NCBI GenBank assembly: GCA_002633005.1
Contig: NMRA01000269.1
Location: 203,070-267,069 of the forward strand
Length of the DNA stretch: 64,000 nucleotides
Direction: 5' to 3'
DNA from: Phoronis australis
Taxonomy: Eukaryota; Phoronida; Phoronidae
A program made the position numbers and the translations under genes. Shown piece after piece: positions 12,955 through 24,671 of the stretch. Position 1 is the stretch's first letter; every line of letters starts with the position of its first letter. Under the pieces are notes generated by a model. It saw only the letters and a program-made list of their open reading frames with translations. It was not told the DNA's origin and ran no database searches.

Positions 12955-15900
12955 ATGATGCTGGAGCGATATGGTCTTTGCCTTTGCCTCTGGTTGCTGC
13001 ATTGTGGCGTTTGTGCGCAACGTCGTGGTCTCCAATGTTCCGACGCCGACGGAAGGCCGCAGCGATGTTTCCCGCCTTTCGTGAACGCCGGCTTCTTGGT
13101 GCAGTCTGTCGAAGCCACGAACACGTGCGGTGCGCACGGACGACAGGAATACTGCGATATGGACGGTAGCTTCAATAGGGACTGCGGCCGCGTTTGCGAT
13201 GAAACCGCGGGCGATGTTCAAGTCACGGGTCATTCTGCTTCCTTAGCTGTGGACGGTATGCCAGACACCTGGTGGCAATCAGAGTCGCTATATGATGGCA
13301 ATCTAAGCTATCCCAATACAGTTAACCTGACTATTCATCTCGGTGAGTTTGTTGAGCAAGATCTGACTTTTCGGCTAATATCATGTCGATGAATTTTAAT
13401 TTGTTAAATACTTGCTTATACAAATAATAAATGCTAATAGTGGACGCAGTCAAATACCTTTAGGGTCACTGTTCAGCAAAAAATAAATACCTGGGTCCTA
13501 TTTTACAAGCAAGCCAATAGCCATACAGAATACCTACTAATTTCCGACAGGAAACAACGTTATATAGGGTTCTGTTCCCTGACCAGGTGGCACCAAATTT
13601 AATCATGAGCTCACTGCATATTACGTCAGCATGCAGACAAGATGGTTGTGGAAATACGCTGACTGAGTGTCTCATTGACTGGCACTAGTTTGCATACAAT
13701 GAGTCTAGGGGACGATTCAAAAACATTTACTAGAATAAAATAGAACATTCGGATTTTAGTGGCGTTATTTAATGGCGGATTTCTATCTTTTAGGAGTATG
13801 AATATTTGTGATGGTCACGTGAATGAAACAGAGGGTGTCCAGATCCTTTATAATCACGACCCAAAGGAAAGTAAATACTAAATTTGACTTAGTCAAACAT
13901 TTGCCCCGCTCCGTGGTTCCAAATTTTAATTTCTCTCTATCGCTACCACTTCCCCCGCCCCCCGCAACGGCCGTCGTCAATGACCCTGCCCTATTATACA
14001 GATGTGCTGGTTTTGCTGTTTGGTATGCAGACCTCGATGAAGTAGTCACCAAGAACCTAGGTACCCGTATTTCAATAAAATTTCACGAGAAAGGGTCTCT
14101 CTTCGTTACGCCCGGTAGGCGCTTAGGGTATTATTTTGACCTTTAGGGTGCCAAAAAGATGTACTTCCCAAATAAGAGACTCCGAGTCCTATCGCGGGCT
14201 GCAAAATCTGGCGAAACATAGGGAAAGATAGCACCACTATTTCGCAGTTGAGAAAAAGGATCATTGTCCCGGAAACTTCCATTTAGATTCATTTTCTAGG
14301 ATCCAGACTGGGGCATAGCTCACTTTATTAGGGCCACGCTTTGAAAGTTTACTTTGACAGAATGAAGTCCAAGGGTCCCTAATGTACTGTCTTACGGGCT
14401 GTCTTGTTGAAACGGCAAATGATATAGAACTGACGGAAAATCTTCAACCAACGTCAAAATTTGCCAAAACACCAATTTCTCAGACGGTTATGTCAGATCG
14501 GCTACAATCATCCTGTAGAGGTCGGTCGGCTACTTGGTTTCACCAGTACGAGGAATACGCTGGATGCATGTTCAGATCTTCAAGGTAATTTTCATGGAAT
14601 AAATGAAAATATCTGCCACGGATCTGAACTAAACGTTAAAGACAGACTTCTCTTTGCATTCACAATTCAAGAACACGTACAGGACAGATGTGTTTCGTCA
14701 GTCGAAAAATGTGACTAAAATCTAAATATTTCACATTTATTCGATCATTTTTGTGTTTGCCTTATTTTACTATTAATTTCTAATTATTTTTTAATTTTAA
14801 AAATTGTTTCCGCGATAAGCTCACTACATATGGCGGCAGTTAATAAGTATCCATAATGAGTCACTAACACGGCCATTTTAGGCTGTGGTGCACCACCAAA
14901 AATAAAAATAAAAATTCATATTCAATTCATTAAATTTTAGTGAAAATATTTGGAATTGCGTTGGATGAGCATTATGTGGGCTTAAGTTTTTGATGAATTA
15001 GCTTGCGTTCAAATCCGTGTTATGAAGTTTTTAATGAGTATGAAAGCCATTGTAAGTCGCCAAAGTCCCTCGATCTCGGATAAAACCGGCTTAGATTATT
15101 TTACTTCAAATACATGTATGCCTTCTAGTAATTGCACCACACTCTGTTATGTCCGTTCTAAAACAGCAATTAAGAGAGATATTTTGATACTTCCAGGTAT
15201 TACTAGCTCTGTAATGTTAAACATATTTCAAATAAAAAATCAGACTAGAGGTGGAAGCAAACAGTCATGCTTGGCGTTCACGACAGCGGATAAAAGTACA
15301 TCGTCCGCAGTGTAGTGTGCAACATTTTATAGTGATAATGACCACCAGGGGTCCGTGCTGCACACCAGCTAGATATACGGAACATTATCAAAAGACGATG
15401 ATGCTGGCCAGCAAACATTTTTCATGCTGTGTTGGCTGTAGATAACAAAGGAAACCAATCGAGCAACACGGATGTGTTTACAAATTCAATATTTTAATGT
15501 TGATGAACCTCTTGGAAATCAGCAAGAGACTCGCTTGCCTCATTAAAATGAGTTTACAGAAATGAGCATCAGCTCAGAAGCGCACCCACTAACTCTGCAA
15601 TGGCATACACATTTTCAAACCTGTCAGTTCTGAACATGTATATTTCAACACTTTTGCGCTCTATCGACTCGTCTGGCGCGGTAATCTAATTCCGTAACGG
15701 GTTAAGATGAATGTTCGCGTCACGATGTAGCGCGACCAAGATTGGTAGGTCACAGAGTCCAGGAATGGATTGATTAGTTAGCTGGCTCACATTCCTACTT
15801 AAAAGGAAAATATTATTCAGAAACTGACCGAAGCAGTGGAATCCGTTACTGTGGCTATACTTTGCTGACATATAGTCGTGAGGAAGTTAACATAAATTAT

Positions 15901-18900
15901 GCAACGTGGAATGACCACAAAGAACCTTGTGACTGAGTGCGACTGACCTGTTAACGATGTGATGAGCGGACAAGTTCAGAAACTGCTTTCAACCTGCTGT
16001 TGGCATTTCCTTTTTGAGTGAACAATAAAAGCTGATATGCCCTGATAAATATCCAACTATAAAAGGTTTGCACTCGACATTAATTGTCATTGCCAGTGTT
16101 AAGTGTTAGTTTATTGTCGTTGATTTGACAGTTTTGGAATGACTCAGTGATTTGGGTCTCTACTGATCATTTCGCCCAGGGGCACTGAACTCACTTCACA
16201 AGGATGGACCAATTAAGATGTTGGTGCTTGGTTTAATAATTAAATGATAGGAATGCAGAAGTTGAAAATAACGGAATACTCAAACGCATTCCATTCAGCT
16301 CGCAATCAAACGGGAAGCTAAAACATAAACACTTTCCCTACGCCACGCCCTTGTAACAAAAATGTTACATAGTAGACTTTTCATGCCTTAGCCTCGCCCC
16401 CTAACGTTAATGTCGAGAACCAGCTAGCATTCACACTGGAGAAATAAAACGTAGGATTGACTTTCACTGGTTCACTGTATCTTGAAACCGAGAGTGTGCG
16501 CTTTCGGAGGGCCATAAATCTTTCACTTCAAGCTAAGATAAAACGACTTTTAGATGGTTTTTAACACATCAAAAATAAAATCCAGTGAACTGCAACCAGA
16601 TCTCGTTAGTACGATACAAGATTTTAGGCACGCCGTGTATCACATTTATATTAAAATGATACGTATGTTTTATTTTCCCCTGGTTAGGTCGTAGTGGAAA
16701 CTTTTTATTTATATGCACGTGCTCTTTTTTAGGAAAGTCTTATGTCATCACTTACATTGAAATAAACTTCCGCCAATTTGCTCCGGAGAGTTTTGCAATT
16801 TACAAACGAACACACTCGGACAGTCAATGGATTCCATACCAGTACTACAGCGGCAATTGTGAGACAATTTATGGAGTGGCGGCCAACGGTGTTCCAGCGT
16901 CTGAGATGGACGCCACCTGCTCGGACCAGTACAGCGACATTTTCGCAGGGCTCAATGCACGGGTTGTATTTAGTACCCTTGAAAACCGACCGGGAAGAAG
17001 AAATCACCAAGACAACATGCAGATTCAGGTACACCCCATGTTGTTCTGTCTTTAAAATGTACGCAACGCATGGAATACTGCAGATGTAAAATATTTTGGG
17101 GTTAGCGAGACATTACGAGTTATTTAAGTATTCTTTTAGGAATTGACCAAAGGGTGGGAAGCGAAATTGCATAATTTCAATATCCAACAATTTACATGTG
17201 CGCGAACTTATTCGAAGTTGGGCGTGGTGAGTTTTGTTGTATGTTATCTGCGTGCAAGAAGAAACTCGAGACTAGGCACACTGAATGTCAACCTGATTAA
17301 GATCCTCAAATGTGGGTTCCAAGTTCCTGTCGATCCCCAAGTAAGGCCACCTCTAGTTTCTACTGAAAACGTGCATCCACTTGCATGAATGTGTTGAGTT
17401 CTAGAATTTCTGCTGGTCACGTCAACTCATATCGTGCGCTACATCGCTTCTGATAGGCAACTCCCATTGCTATGAGTAGCTACTGTAATTTTCTTCGTTG
17501 GACGCAACAACTGTTAAATGTAACGTTTTTAATAGTTTTAGTCAAACTAGAAGCAAGAACTGGTAAACAAAAATGACGCTAGAGTGCAGCATGAAAACGA
17601 CGTTTCGATACTAGGCAAACATCATCCTCAGGTACACTCAAACAGAATGAAACAGAATACCGTAACATAATGCTCACTTAGCATCACAATGCATGATACA
17701 AAATCTGTCAACTAAAAATTGTTTTGCTTAACTATTGAGGATGATATTTTCCTAATATCGAAAAGTCATTTTCATGTGACACTCGAGCGTCGTTTTCGTA
17801 ACGGTTTGAATGTTCAAATTTTTGGCCAGTAGCTGTTACACCAATTTTCGGCCTTTCCCCGAGTCTGTGAATACTTATTTTCAGACCTACTACTTGGCTA
17901 TTAATAGCTACATGTAGCTTCGTTGAGGAATCTAGAATATTCAGGAAAGAGGCAATCACAATTTTCGGAGGAAAAATGTTCGCGCTACTTCAAAATTGAC
18001 ATGCTGGCGGCTTTTTCGTTACATTTTTTGTTGGGTCGGGTCCGGAGGGATATGGCTGGTCTCTTGCCCTCCTCTTTAAATTTGCTTTTGATGGAGTGAT
18101 GCCCTGTAAGTACTACAGTCTGGCCTACTTTCTATTAATACAGGAATGGATCACGGCTACGGACATTCGAATAGTTATGAGCAGGTTGTCGACACTCGGT
18201 GACGAGGCGTTTGGTGAAACAGATGTACTGAGGTCTTACTTTTACGCCATTAGTCACATCGCAATAGGTGGCAGGTAAGTGGAAAACTCTTTTGCGAACT
18301 CCCAGGGAAAGTCCCGGGAATAGGCTCCCACAGAGGCCATGAAGAGACGTGCTGCTAAGTCAAGTTATATCGGTTCTCCTTTTGGAAATCGTTGTTAGAT
18401 GGGTAGGTCCACTGTTACTTTGGTAACAAAAGAGGTGACTACGCGAAAGTGCTATGTTTCGTTTTTCATCAGTGGCATGTCTCGGATACTCATTTTTCCG
18501 GCTGTCGTTGACAAGGCATTGTGGTGAGTTTGCGGTGGCAAATGCCTTCACGTTAGGTGGAAGAAAACTTTATTTGGTGGTGGTAGGGGCGGATCCAGGA
18601 TTTTGAGTTAGGGGGGAGGGCAGAGTATTAGCCAAGATTTTGCCGTCAGACATTCGTTCCCCGAACTGCCAAATGGAATCTGGGTGAATTTTAGGGGGGC
18701 ATGGCCCCCTTGCCCTTTCCCCCAAATCCGCCATTGCTATTGGTCATTTTCTGTAAAAAGAAAATTCGAAATCTGTGAAAGATCAATTCATCGATATTCA
18801 CCACAACTAATAACAAAGAAATACTGCTCTATCAAACATAAACCACTCCCCACGAAACACTCCCATTTTTTGTATACGGCAGGCTTATGTGAAAAACTGG

Positions 18901-21900
18901 AGAGTGTAGACACGTTCCGAAGCCACTTTTCGAACTAGAAAGTAATAAACGAGATCGTAAATCAGAGTGTGTACATTATACAGTGGTCCAAAAGTTATGT
19001 ACGGTGGCCTAAGCGGGAAATCGTAATGCGTGGACGGCGACTAAAAGGCGACTTCGGCTGTTCTGATCTAAGTGATTGCGACGGTTGTCGGAAATCCGCG
19101 GCAGCTTTATAGTCCACCATCGTACACTGATTACAGTAATTTTGCTGACATCTTTAGCTTTCCCACTGATATTTTGTCGTTCAGTTTTGTACTGGCCTAC
19201 GCTGTAGTCTTCCACGGGTGAGATTCTCACCAGGAAACATATTTTCGTTAGTAGTAACCTCAGCCCAAAATTATTTAACCAAACTAGGTCGTGGTGGGAT
19301 TCTTCTCTCAAAAAGTGACAATGTTCCGTGGCAGATACTACTGTTCCGTTTCGCATACAGTAAGCCCACCCCCGGGTCAAGCCTGCTCAGAGTCATGCAG
19401 GGCAAGCAATGAACTACCAGTTCTTCCAGAATCTCTAGCCGAACTGGGTAAATCTAGCCTGTGTAAGGAACGAGTTAAGACCTGGGTAGAATCTCGCTAA
19501 AGAAGCTAATATGACCACGTGCTTTAGTTCATGTGTAATACGTGGCGATTTGTCACGACGTTTCGTGTGTACTTGCGTTTTCGCGAGACTCTCGCCCCTA
19601 CGAAACGCACGCCAAGAAAGTGGTCTAATCAAAAGCTATATTTGACAGAGGGCTGTGAGCACAGGCGCTTGAGTTTATCTGTTCCCCGATCACCACTGAC
19701 GTCACTCAAGTTTCTTGTATATGGTTATGAGTCATCGGGAAATTCGAGTGTCTGTGGCTCTGAGCAGCTTCAATGGAATACCACAGACTTTACTCAAATT
19801 AATCGATTACATTTCCGATCCTTTGGCAGGTGTCAGTGCAACGGACACGCTAAAAACTGTTCCAGCAGCGACAAGTCAGGAGAGGGACCAATTTGTCAAT
19901 GCGAACACAACACAGCGGGAAAGGACTGTGATCGATGTATGCCGTTCTTCAATGAAAAGCCCTGGACTCCCGCAACGTCGGCAAACCCTAACGAGTGTCT
20001 CCGTAAGTTCGTTTACACACTGACGGAAGGTGTAGTAGATTAAAGATCCATTTCGTCGTGCTTAGCATTAGGCGTTTACCTCGTCAAATCGGCCTGACTC
20101 ATAATTTCTTTACCGTAGCATGACTACTTCTTTTGTCAACGAGAACATCGAAGCTATCAACGAAGTATTCAAGAAAAGGCTTCAAAGTTTATTTGTGTTG
20201 GCCTATGCCTTGGATTTGCGAAGTCCACAAATTACTCAAGTATTGCTTGTGATTTGAGGTGGTAACGAAAATGGAATCTTTTCACAGGAAGGAATGTGAG
20301 ACTGATTTTATCAGAGTAAATGACCAAATTCAGTTTTCGATGTTTTTTCACAAGCTAACTAGGGCGAAATGCAACTTAACGCAACTTGGATTAAAACAGG
20401 GCTGCGTTCCGCAAGGGCAATTTCTGGCAAGTTCAAAGGGATCGCGCAAGTCTTCGCAAGATACCGCCATGCATCAAGCGAAGCAACTGGTCTCGTTAGA
20501 TATAATTTGTCAGATCTTGCGTTATCGAAATTGCCCTCAAGAACAACTGACGATATTGGGTATGCGAGAAGAACATTTCATCGAAATGTTTTGTATGACA
20601 ATACTAAGCCAGCCAAAAACACCTGATCTATCTTACTATTTTGAAGGGATTGAGGAGTAATCTTTCAACTGCGATTCATATCCCTATTTACTACTTGCAC
20701 GAATTCGCCATTATGCTTGAGAAAGAGGTGTTTTGTCCAAACTACAAAGGTTCTGCATGTTTGCAACACGCCCGCTTTCACGACGTTACACTGTTTCACA
20801 GTGCTACGAAAGGTTTAACATCATTTCTCATTGGTTAAAGTAATGAAACCGACGTCATAACATTCAGTCATTCTCATTGGTTGAAACCTGGGAAACCCCT
20901 TTCAGTTTCCTGCCAGGTAGTATGGCGACCACCTGTGACTTGAACAGTAGCGATTGATTAAAACGGACACAGTGATCGACGTAAACAAAATCATGGAAAT
21001 CCCGATCTAATGGTACAATGCATGGAAGGCGTGTGCAAGTGGTGGATGTGATATGCGCATTGATGCCCACACACGGAATTCTTTGTGTCGTTCATCATGT
21101 TTCCACAGGGCCACTTTTCACTATAGGTGGCACTGTGTCAGAGGGTAGCTTTCACGTTTGCGTTGTAAAAATTGATGCTAAAGCGAGGCACTGTGTCCTA
21201 AACAACAATGCACAACAATCATTTTTGTAGCACCACCAAAGTGTGCAAGTAGTGAATGTTAATCAAAGTATTTTACAATATAATTTTGTTACAGCCTGTG
21301 ACTGCAATGGCCTAGCAGACAATTGTTACTTCGACATGACTCTTTACAATGCCACTGGACATGGCGGTCATTGTGAAAACTGCCGGAACAATACAGACGG
21401 CCCTCGGTGTGGGAAGTGCAGAGCAGGATACTGCCGAGACAAAGTGTCTGGGAATTGCGTCTTGTGCAAAGGTGAGTGCGAAGCGGTCTTTACTGCGAAG
21501 TAGCCTACGGCACACGACGGGTCGTACACGGTGTCTGTAAGTTCGAATGACAATAGCTGTAGAACTGCGCTCGATTGGTGTAAATGAGTGGAACGGCAAC
21601 GGGTGGTTTCTGTGTGACGCGATAGTATTTAGATACGAAAATCTGTCCTCACTGCGCTACCGTTCTGACACATGCCCTTAGATTATGGTCGATAATCCGA
21701 GGTGTTTCTCCACAGTGGGCCCAGAGATATATTCTCGACTGATGCAATGTGTGCAGTGCCTTAAAACTATTTTATTAGCTGTAGGATTGATACACTAATT
21801 TAATATGTACACTGAATACTCCGATGTGGCCATGTGTGTCGCTTGTGACTGTCATTCACATATGTTCCTCAAGTTTGCTTGTTCGCGTCAGATTCTATTA

Positions 21901-22492
21901 AAGAAAAGAAAATGTTTGCGAGCGAGGGTCAATTTTGTTTAATGTTGTGACTTAGGTGAATTCCTGAGCATAGGCATCCAGCTGATTGATGCCTGTCATA
22001 TGTTTTTGTATCTCGACGCAAGCTTTTTCCCTCGTTTGTTCTCGGTAAATCGTTGAGTGCCCAAACTCATCGAAAATCATCTTTGATCTGCTTCCATTGA
22101 ATGTTTGTGGGATTAACCATATGGAGGACGATATTTGTGTTTAGTTTACATTTTCCCGCGGCCTGATTGGCTGGAATTAATAGCTTGATTGACAAGTCGG
22201 AACTATCCATTGATCCAAAAGCTGTTTTCGTTGAACGACTGTTTCCTGCGATGACTTTTTAAAGCGCAAAACTAAATTGAGGGTACCTTTAGCTCGCTAA
22301 CAACTAGTCCTAAGCATCACGGTTTGTCTCAATAGTTTCTAATTTCCAGTGTCTTCCGGCAAGTACAACTCGACACTTGAGGTAGAAGAAGTCAAGGAAA
22401 ATGGAAAGCGGAATGGACAGGTCGCGGCAAGACTCCATCTGGGGCTGTTGGTGACAGTGCTGACATCTATTGGGCTGTTATACAAGCGCTAA
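12955..22492 (+). CDS. Short laminin-gamma-like / netrin-G-like protein: signal peptide, LN domain, two LE modules, hydrophobic C-terminus
   Basis: Six coding exons: 12955-13342, 16733-17028, 18144-18274, 19830-20002, 21295-21471 and 22350-22492; 435 residues, all junctions GT...AG and in phase. An in-frame TGA lies just before ATG ATG, fixing the start. Residues 1-21 look like a signal peptide ending GVCA. The LN domain (about 25-272) holds [70 protein letters not shown] and SYFYAIS, closest in memory to laminin gamma. LE1 (272-329) has eight cysteines; LE2 (330-388) keeps the gamma-like stretch TGHGGHC. The last exon adds an NST glycosylation site, a charged linker and a 16-residue hydrophobic run (417-432) ending YKR. 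A secreted or cell-surface adhesion/guidance molecule is inferred. It is far shorter than a laminin chain, with no further LE modules and no coiled coil. Alternatives: netrin-G-like, or a truncated laminin duplicate. Confidence 0.88.
13343..16732. other. Intron 1 of the LN-LE-LE gene
   Basis: Donor GTGAGT, acceptor CTTTTTTAG. No exon or RNA gene is recognised. A TATAAAA-like string near 16058 has no coding partner close by. Confidence 0.6.
17029..18143. other. Intron 2 of the LN-LE-LE gene, with a GAAACGTCG-type repeat remnant
   Basis: Near 17600-17645 the minus strand reads GTACCTGAGGATGATGTTTG and then ATCGAAACGTCG. A similar plus-strand string stands at 31092-31130 in Phox2 intron 2, so this is a dispersed repeat remnant. 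Confidence 0.5.
18275..19829. other. Intron 3 of the LN-LE-LE gene
   Basis: Holds the third MITE family A copy; otherwise nothing recognised. Small open frames here lack family resemblance. Confidence 0.6.
18584..18736 (+). mobile_element. MITE family A, copy 3
   Basis: About 153 bases starting TAGGGGCGGATCC and ending AATCCGCCATTG, with the same GAGTATTAGCCA, TGCCAAATGGAAT and GCATGGCCCCCTTGCCC blocks as copies 1 and 2. It lies inside intron 3 of the LN-LE-LE gene. Confidence 0.8.
20003..21294. other. Intron 4 of the LN-LE-LE gene
   Basis: Contains copy 1 of a dispersed repeat pair (about 20816-21055). The 133-codon open frame at 20259-20660 has no recognisable family motif and is not supported. 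Confidence 0.6.
20816..21055 (+). repeat. Dispersed repeat family B, copy 1
   Basis: Shares with 24420-24671 the ordered blocks ATTGGTTGAAA, TGGGAAACCC, AGTATGGCGACCACCT, GACTTGAA, ATTAAAACGG, AGTGATCGA and GTGCAAGTGGTGG. Overall it is diverged with small gaps. Ends are approximate, and neither terminal inverted repeats nor coding is evident. Confidence 0.7.
21472..22349. other. Intron 5 of the LN-LE-LE gene
   Basis: Donor GTGAGTG, acceptor TTTCCAG; no LE-type exon was seen when reading through it in the plus frames. Confidence 0.55.
22350..22492 (+). CDS. Terminal exon of the LN-LE-LE gene encoding a possible GPI or membrane anchor
   Basis: The acceptor TTTCCAG is followed by 46 codons and TAA, in phase 1 with the preceding exon. 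The peptide has NST (possible N-glycan), an acidic-basic linker, two NG dipeptides (406-407, 410-411) that could serve near a GPI omega site, then [14 protein letters not shown] and YKR. Sixteen hydrophobic residues is short for a transmembrane helix but normal for a GPI signal; the terminal Lys-Arg is less usual for GPI. No laminin LE3 remains: only its first cysteine is encoded at the end of the previous exon. Confidence 0.8.
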
Positions 22493-22583
22493 GGAATTGG
22501 GCTCCTGGCAACTGAATGAGGTGTGCCTCCGTAAACCTCCATTTCTGCTTTAGATACCAATGGTTTCTCAAAACGACTGAGAA

Positions 22584-22589
22584 AATAAA
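22584..22589 (+). promoter_or_regulatory. Candidate poly(A) signal AATAAA of the LN-LE-LE gene
   Basis: AATAAA lies 92 bases after the stop codon, which is a normal spacing for a short 3' UTR. It supports the view that the gene ends here rather than running on into further laminin exons. Confidence 0.55.
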
Positions 22590-24419
22590 CCTTATGGTAA
22601 TTAATTAGTATCTAGACAATGACATTGTTCTCTCTAGCCGTGACTGTAAAAGAGTTCAGCTGTTCTAAATAATATATAAATGGAAACTCGTAAGAGTTCT
22701 TATAAGCCACCAGGTTTCCTGTTGGGCAACATGAAAACATTGTCGAAAGCGAGGCAGTACTTTTTACCCTGTTACTGTGATTGAATGTTGCACGTGGTCT
22801 ATTAGGAATTGGGTGTTTTGCTTTGGCAATTCCAGAAATTTTGAGCCCCGTTTCACAAATCTTAGTTTTAATCTTAAGTCTTAAGCAAGTTCCGTTGATG
22901 GTATCATGGGTTATAGACAACAGATTCGCAACTCCGACATTTTCTTGCATACTATCCTAGAGGATGCGCCACTCTCCGGTTAGTGCATTGCGACAACGAA
23001 AAATATTCGGCATTGAAACGCTGTTCAAAGTCTTCCAATAGTAAAATTGTTGGTATCGTGAGTACATTTAGCAATGCTATTACCACCCGACCACACAACA
23101 TCCGACCATGATTAGCAGACGACGTACTTGCCGTAAATAATACTCGATAAGGTGTCACTAGTGAATAATGACATAACGGCTTGTGCGTAAGAAGACGGAA
23201 AGTATACGGAGTCGGCGGTCTATGATAGTATGTTAACACCTTTGTTCAACACTTGTAATGTAAGGCGCTATGCCAGTGCCATGAGATGAAAATTGGACAG
23301 TGCTGTTCAATATCTGTATTTAGTAATTTGCTACAATGTTATGTTAGGCTGATGTTGACTGACTACGCCGATTCTGCCTGGTAAATCGGCTGAAAACATC
23401 GATCTAATTGGTGTGTTGTAAGCCCGAAGTCGTTATCGAGACCCAATCAGATCCCTTTCAGTAGCCGATTGACCCGACGCAGTCAATCAACTGTAGCCAT
23501 GGTGACCATGCAAAGCGCAGAGTATCTTCTCACATGCATGGTTTGTAACTATAGATTGTTAAAGTGATGACAAAACAGGTTGATTTTGCATACTTCCATT
23601 GCTGTGCACCGCAAGTGCGCTTTTTATCGCAGTTTATCTGTTGACCACCAGGCGTCACTTGTGCTAAACGGAGTTTTCATTCTTCTGCACATGGAAGTTT
23701 TACTCTAGTCCTCAGTGTCTGACCTGTTGCTAATTTAAGAAAAACAAAGTAGATGCGAAAGCTAAATCGATGTGTGTTATGACTCATTCAGTACGAGTAT
23801 AATATGCAGAAAATTATGAGTTGTTACTGAACTTACCTGAGATATGAAAGGGCAACGTTGATCGCCACGCTGGCCGGGTTCCCTGTGTCGTTGGCTGTTG
23901 AGGTGAAAGAGACACGCAGAAATCATTCAGCAGCACATGTTTTATCACTGATTGATGTAACCTTGGCAGGCATTGGTTAGCTTTACAACAAAGAAAAAAA
24001 TGGCGGACTGTGAACGATTTTTAACCTTGTCAACATCCTCACGAACCAAGTTTTCTCTCTGCAGCAAATGTTTCGTTTCTGCAGTAATGTTTAATAACCC
24101 CGTGCTTCGTTGAAGCACAATGCACACTGATCTGGCCGATTTAACTGGTGAGTTATTCATACTGTGTGAATACAAGACAGCAACGGCAAAAATCATTGAC
24201 AGTAGAAAAATGCACACCTACACACAGACACACAACTTTCTGAGTCACACATACAGAACACTCCCAATGAACCACCGATTTGTTTGAACAGAGCAAAAAC
24301 TATACCCACATTTACACTTCTTCAGTCATGCCAGTTTGTACCTGCTGACAATTCGTTCAGTCAATCAGAAACGTCGGTGTGTGGGGAAAAATTTCGCATT
24401 GCAATGATGTCGAATGTTG

Positions 24420-24671
24420 TTTAACATTGGCTTAAGTTATGAAGCCAACGTAATAGCTTTCAGCCATTCCCATTGGTTGAAATCTGGGAAACCCATTTCA
24501 ACGGTTGAGTTACCGAGTATGGCGACCACCTTTGACTTGAATAGTTGTATTTTATTAAAACGGGCAGTGATCGAAGTAAACAAAAGCAAGGGACACCCGC
24601 CGATCCGGTGGCATAAGCCTAAACATGCACAGTACATAAAGGCCGCGTGCAAGTGGTGGCGATGTGAGTCG
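24420..24671 (+). repeat. Dispersed repeat family B, copy 2
   Basis: Same orientation and block order as the copy at 20816-21055. The short open frame across it is different in the two copies, so coding is unlikely. Confidence 0.7.

Noticed and set aside
12829-13233. 134-codon minus-strand open frame
   Set aside because: Antisense shadow of the GC-richer first exon of the LN-LE-LE gene.
16057-16065. TATAAAA as a promoter
   Set aside because: It lies in the middle of LN gene intron 1 with no exon or start site nearby; such strings are expected by chance in AT-rich DNA.
20259-20660. 133-codon plus-strand open frame in LN gene intron 4
   Set aside because: No LE cysteine pattern, no family resemblance, and the flanking exons join in phase without it.
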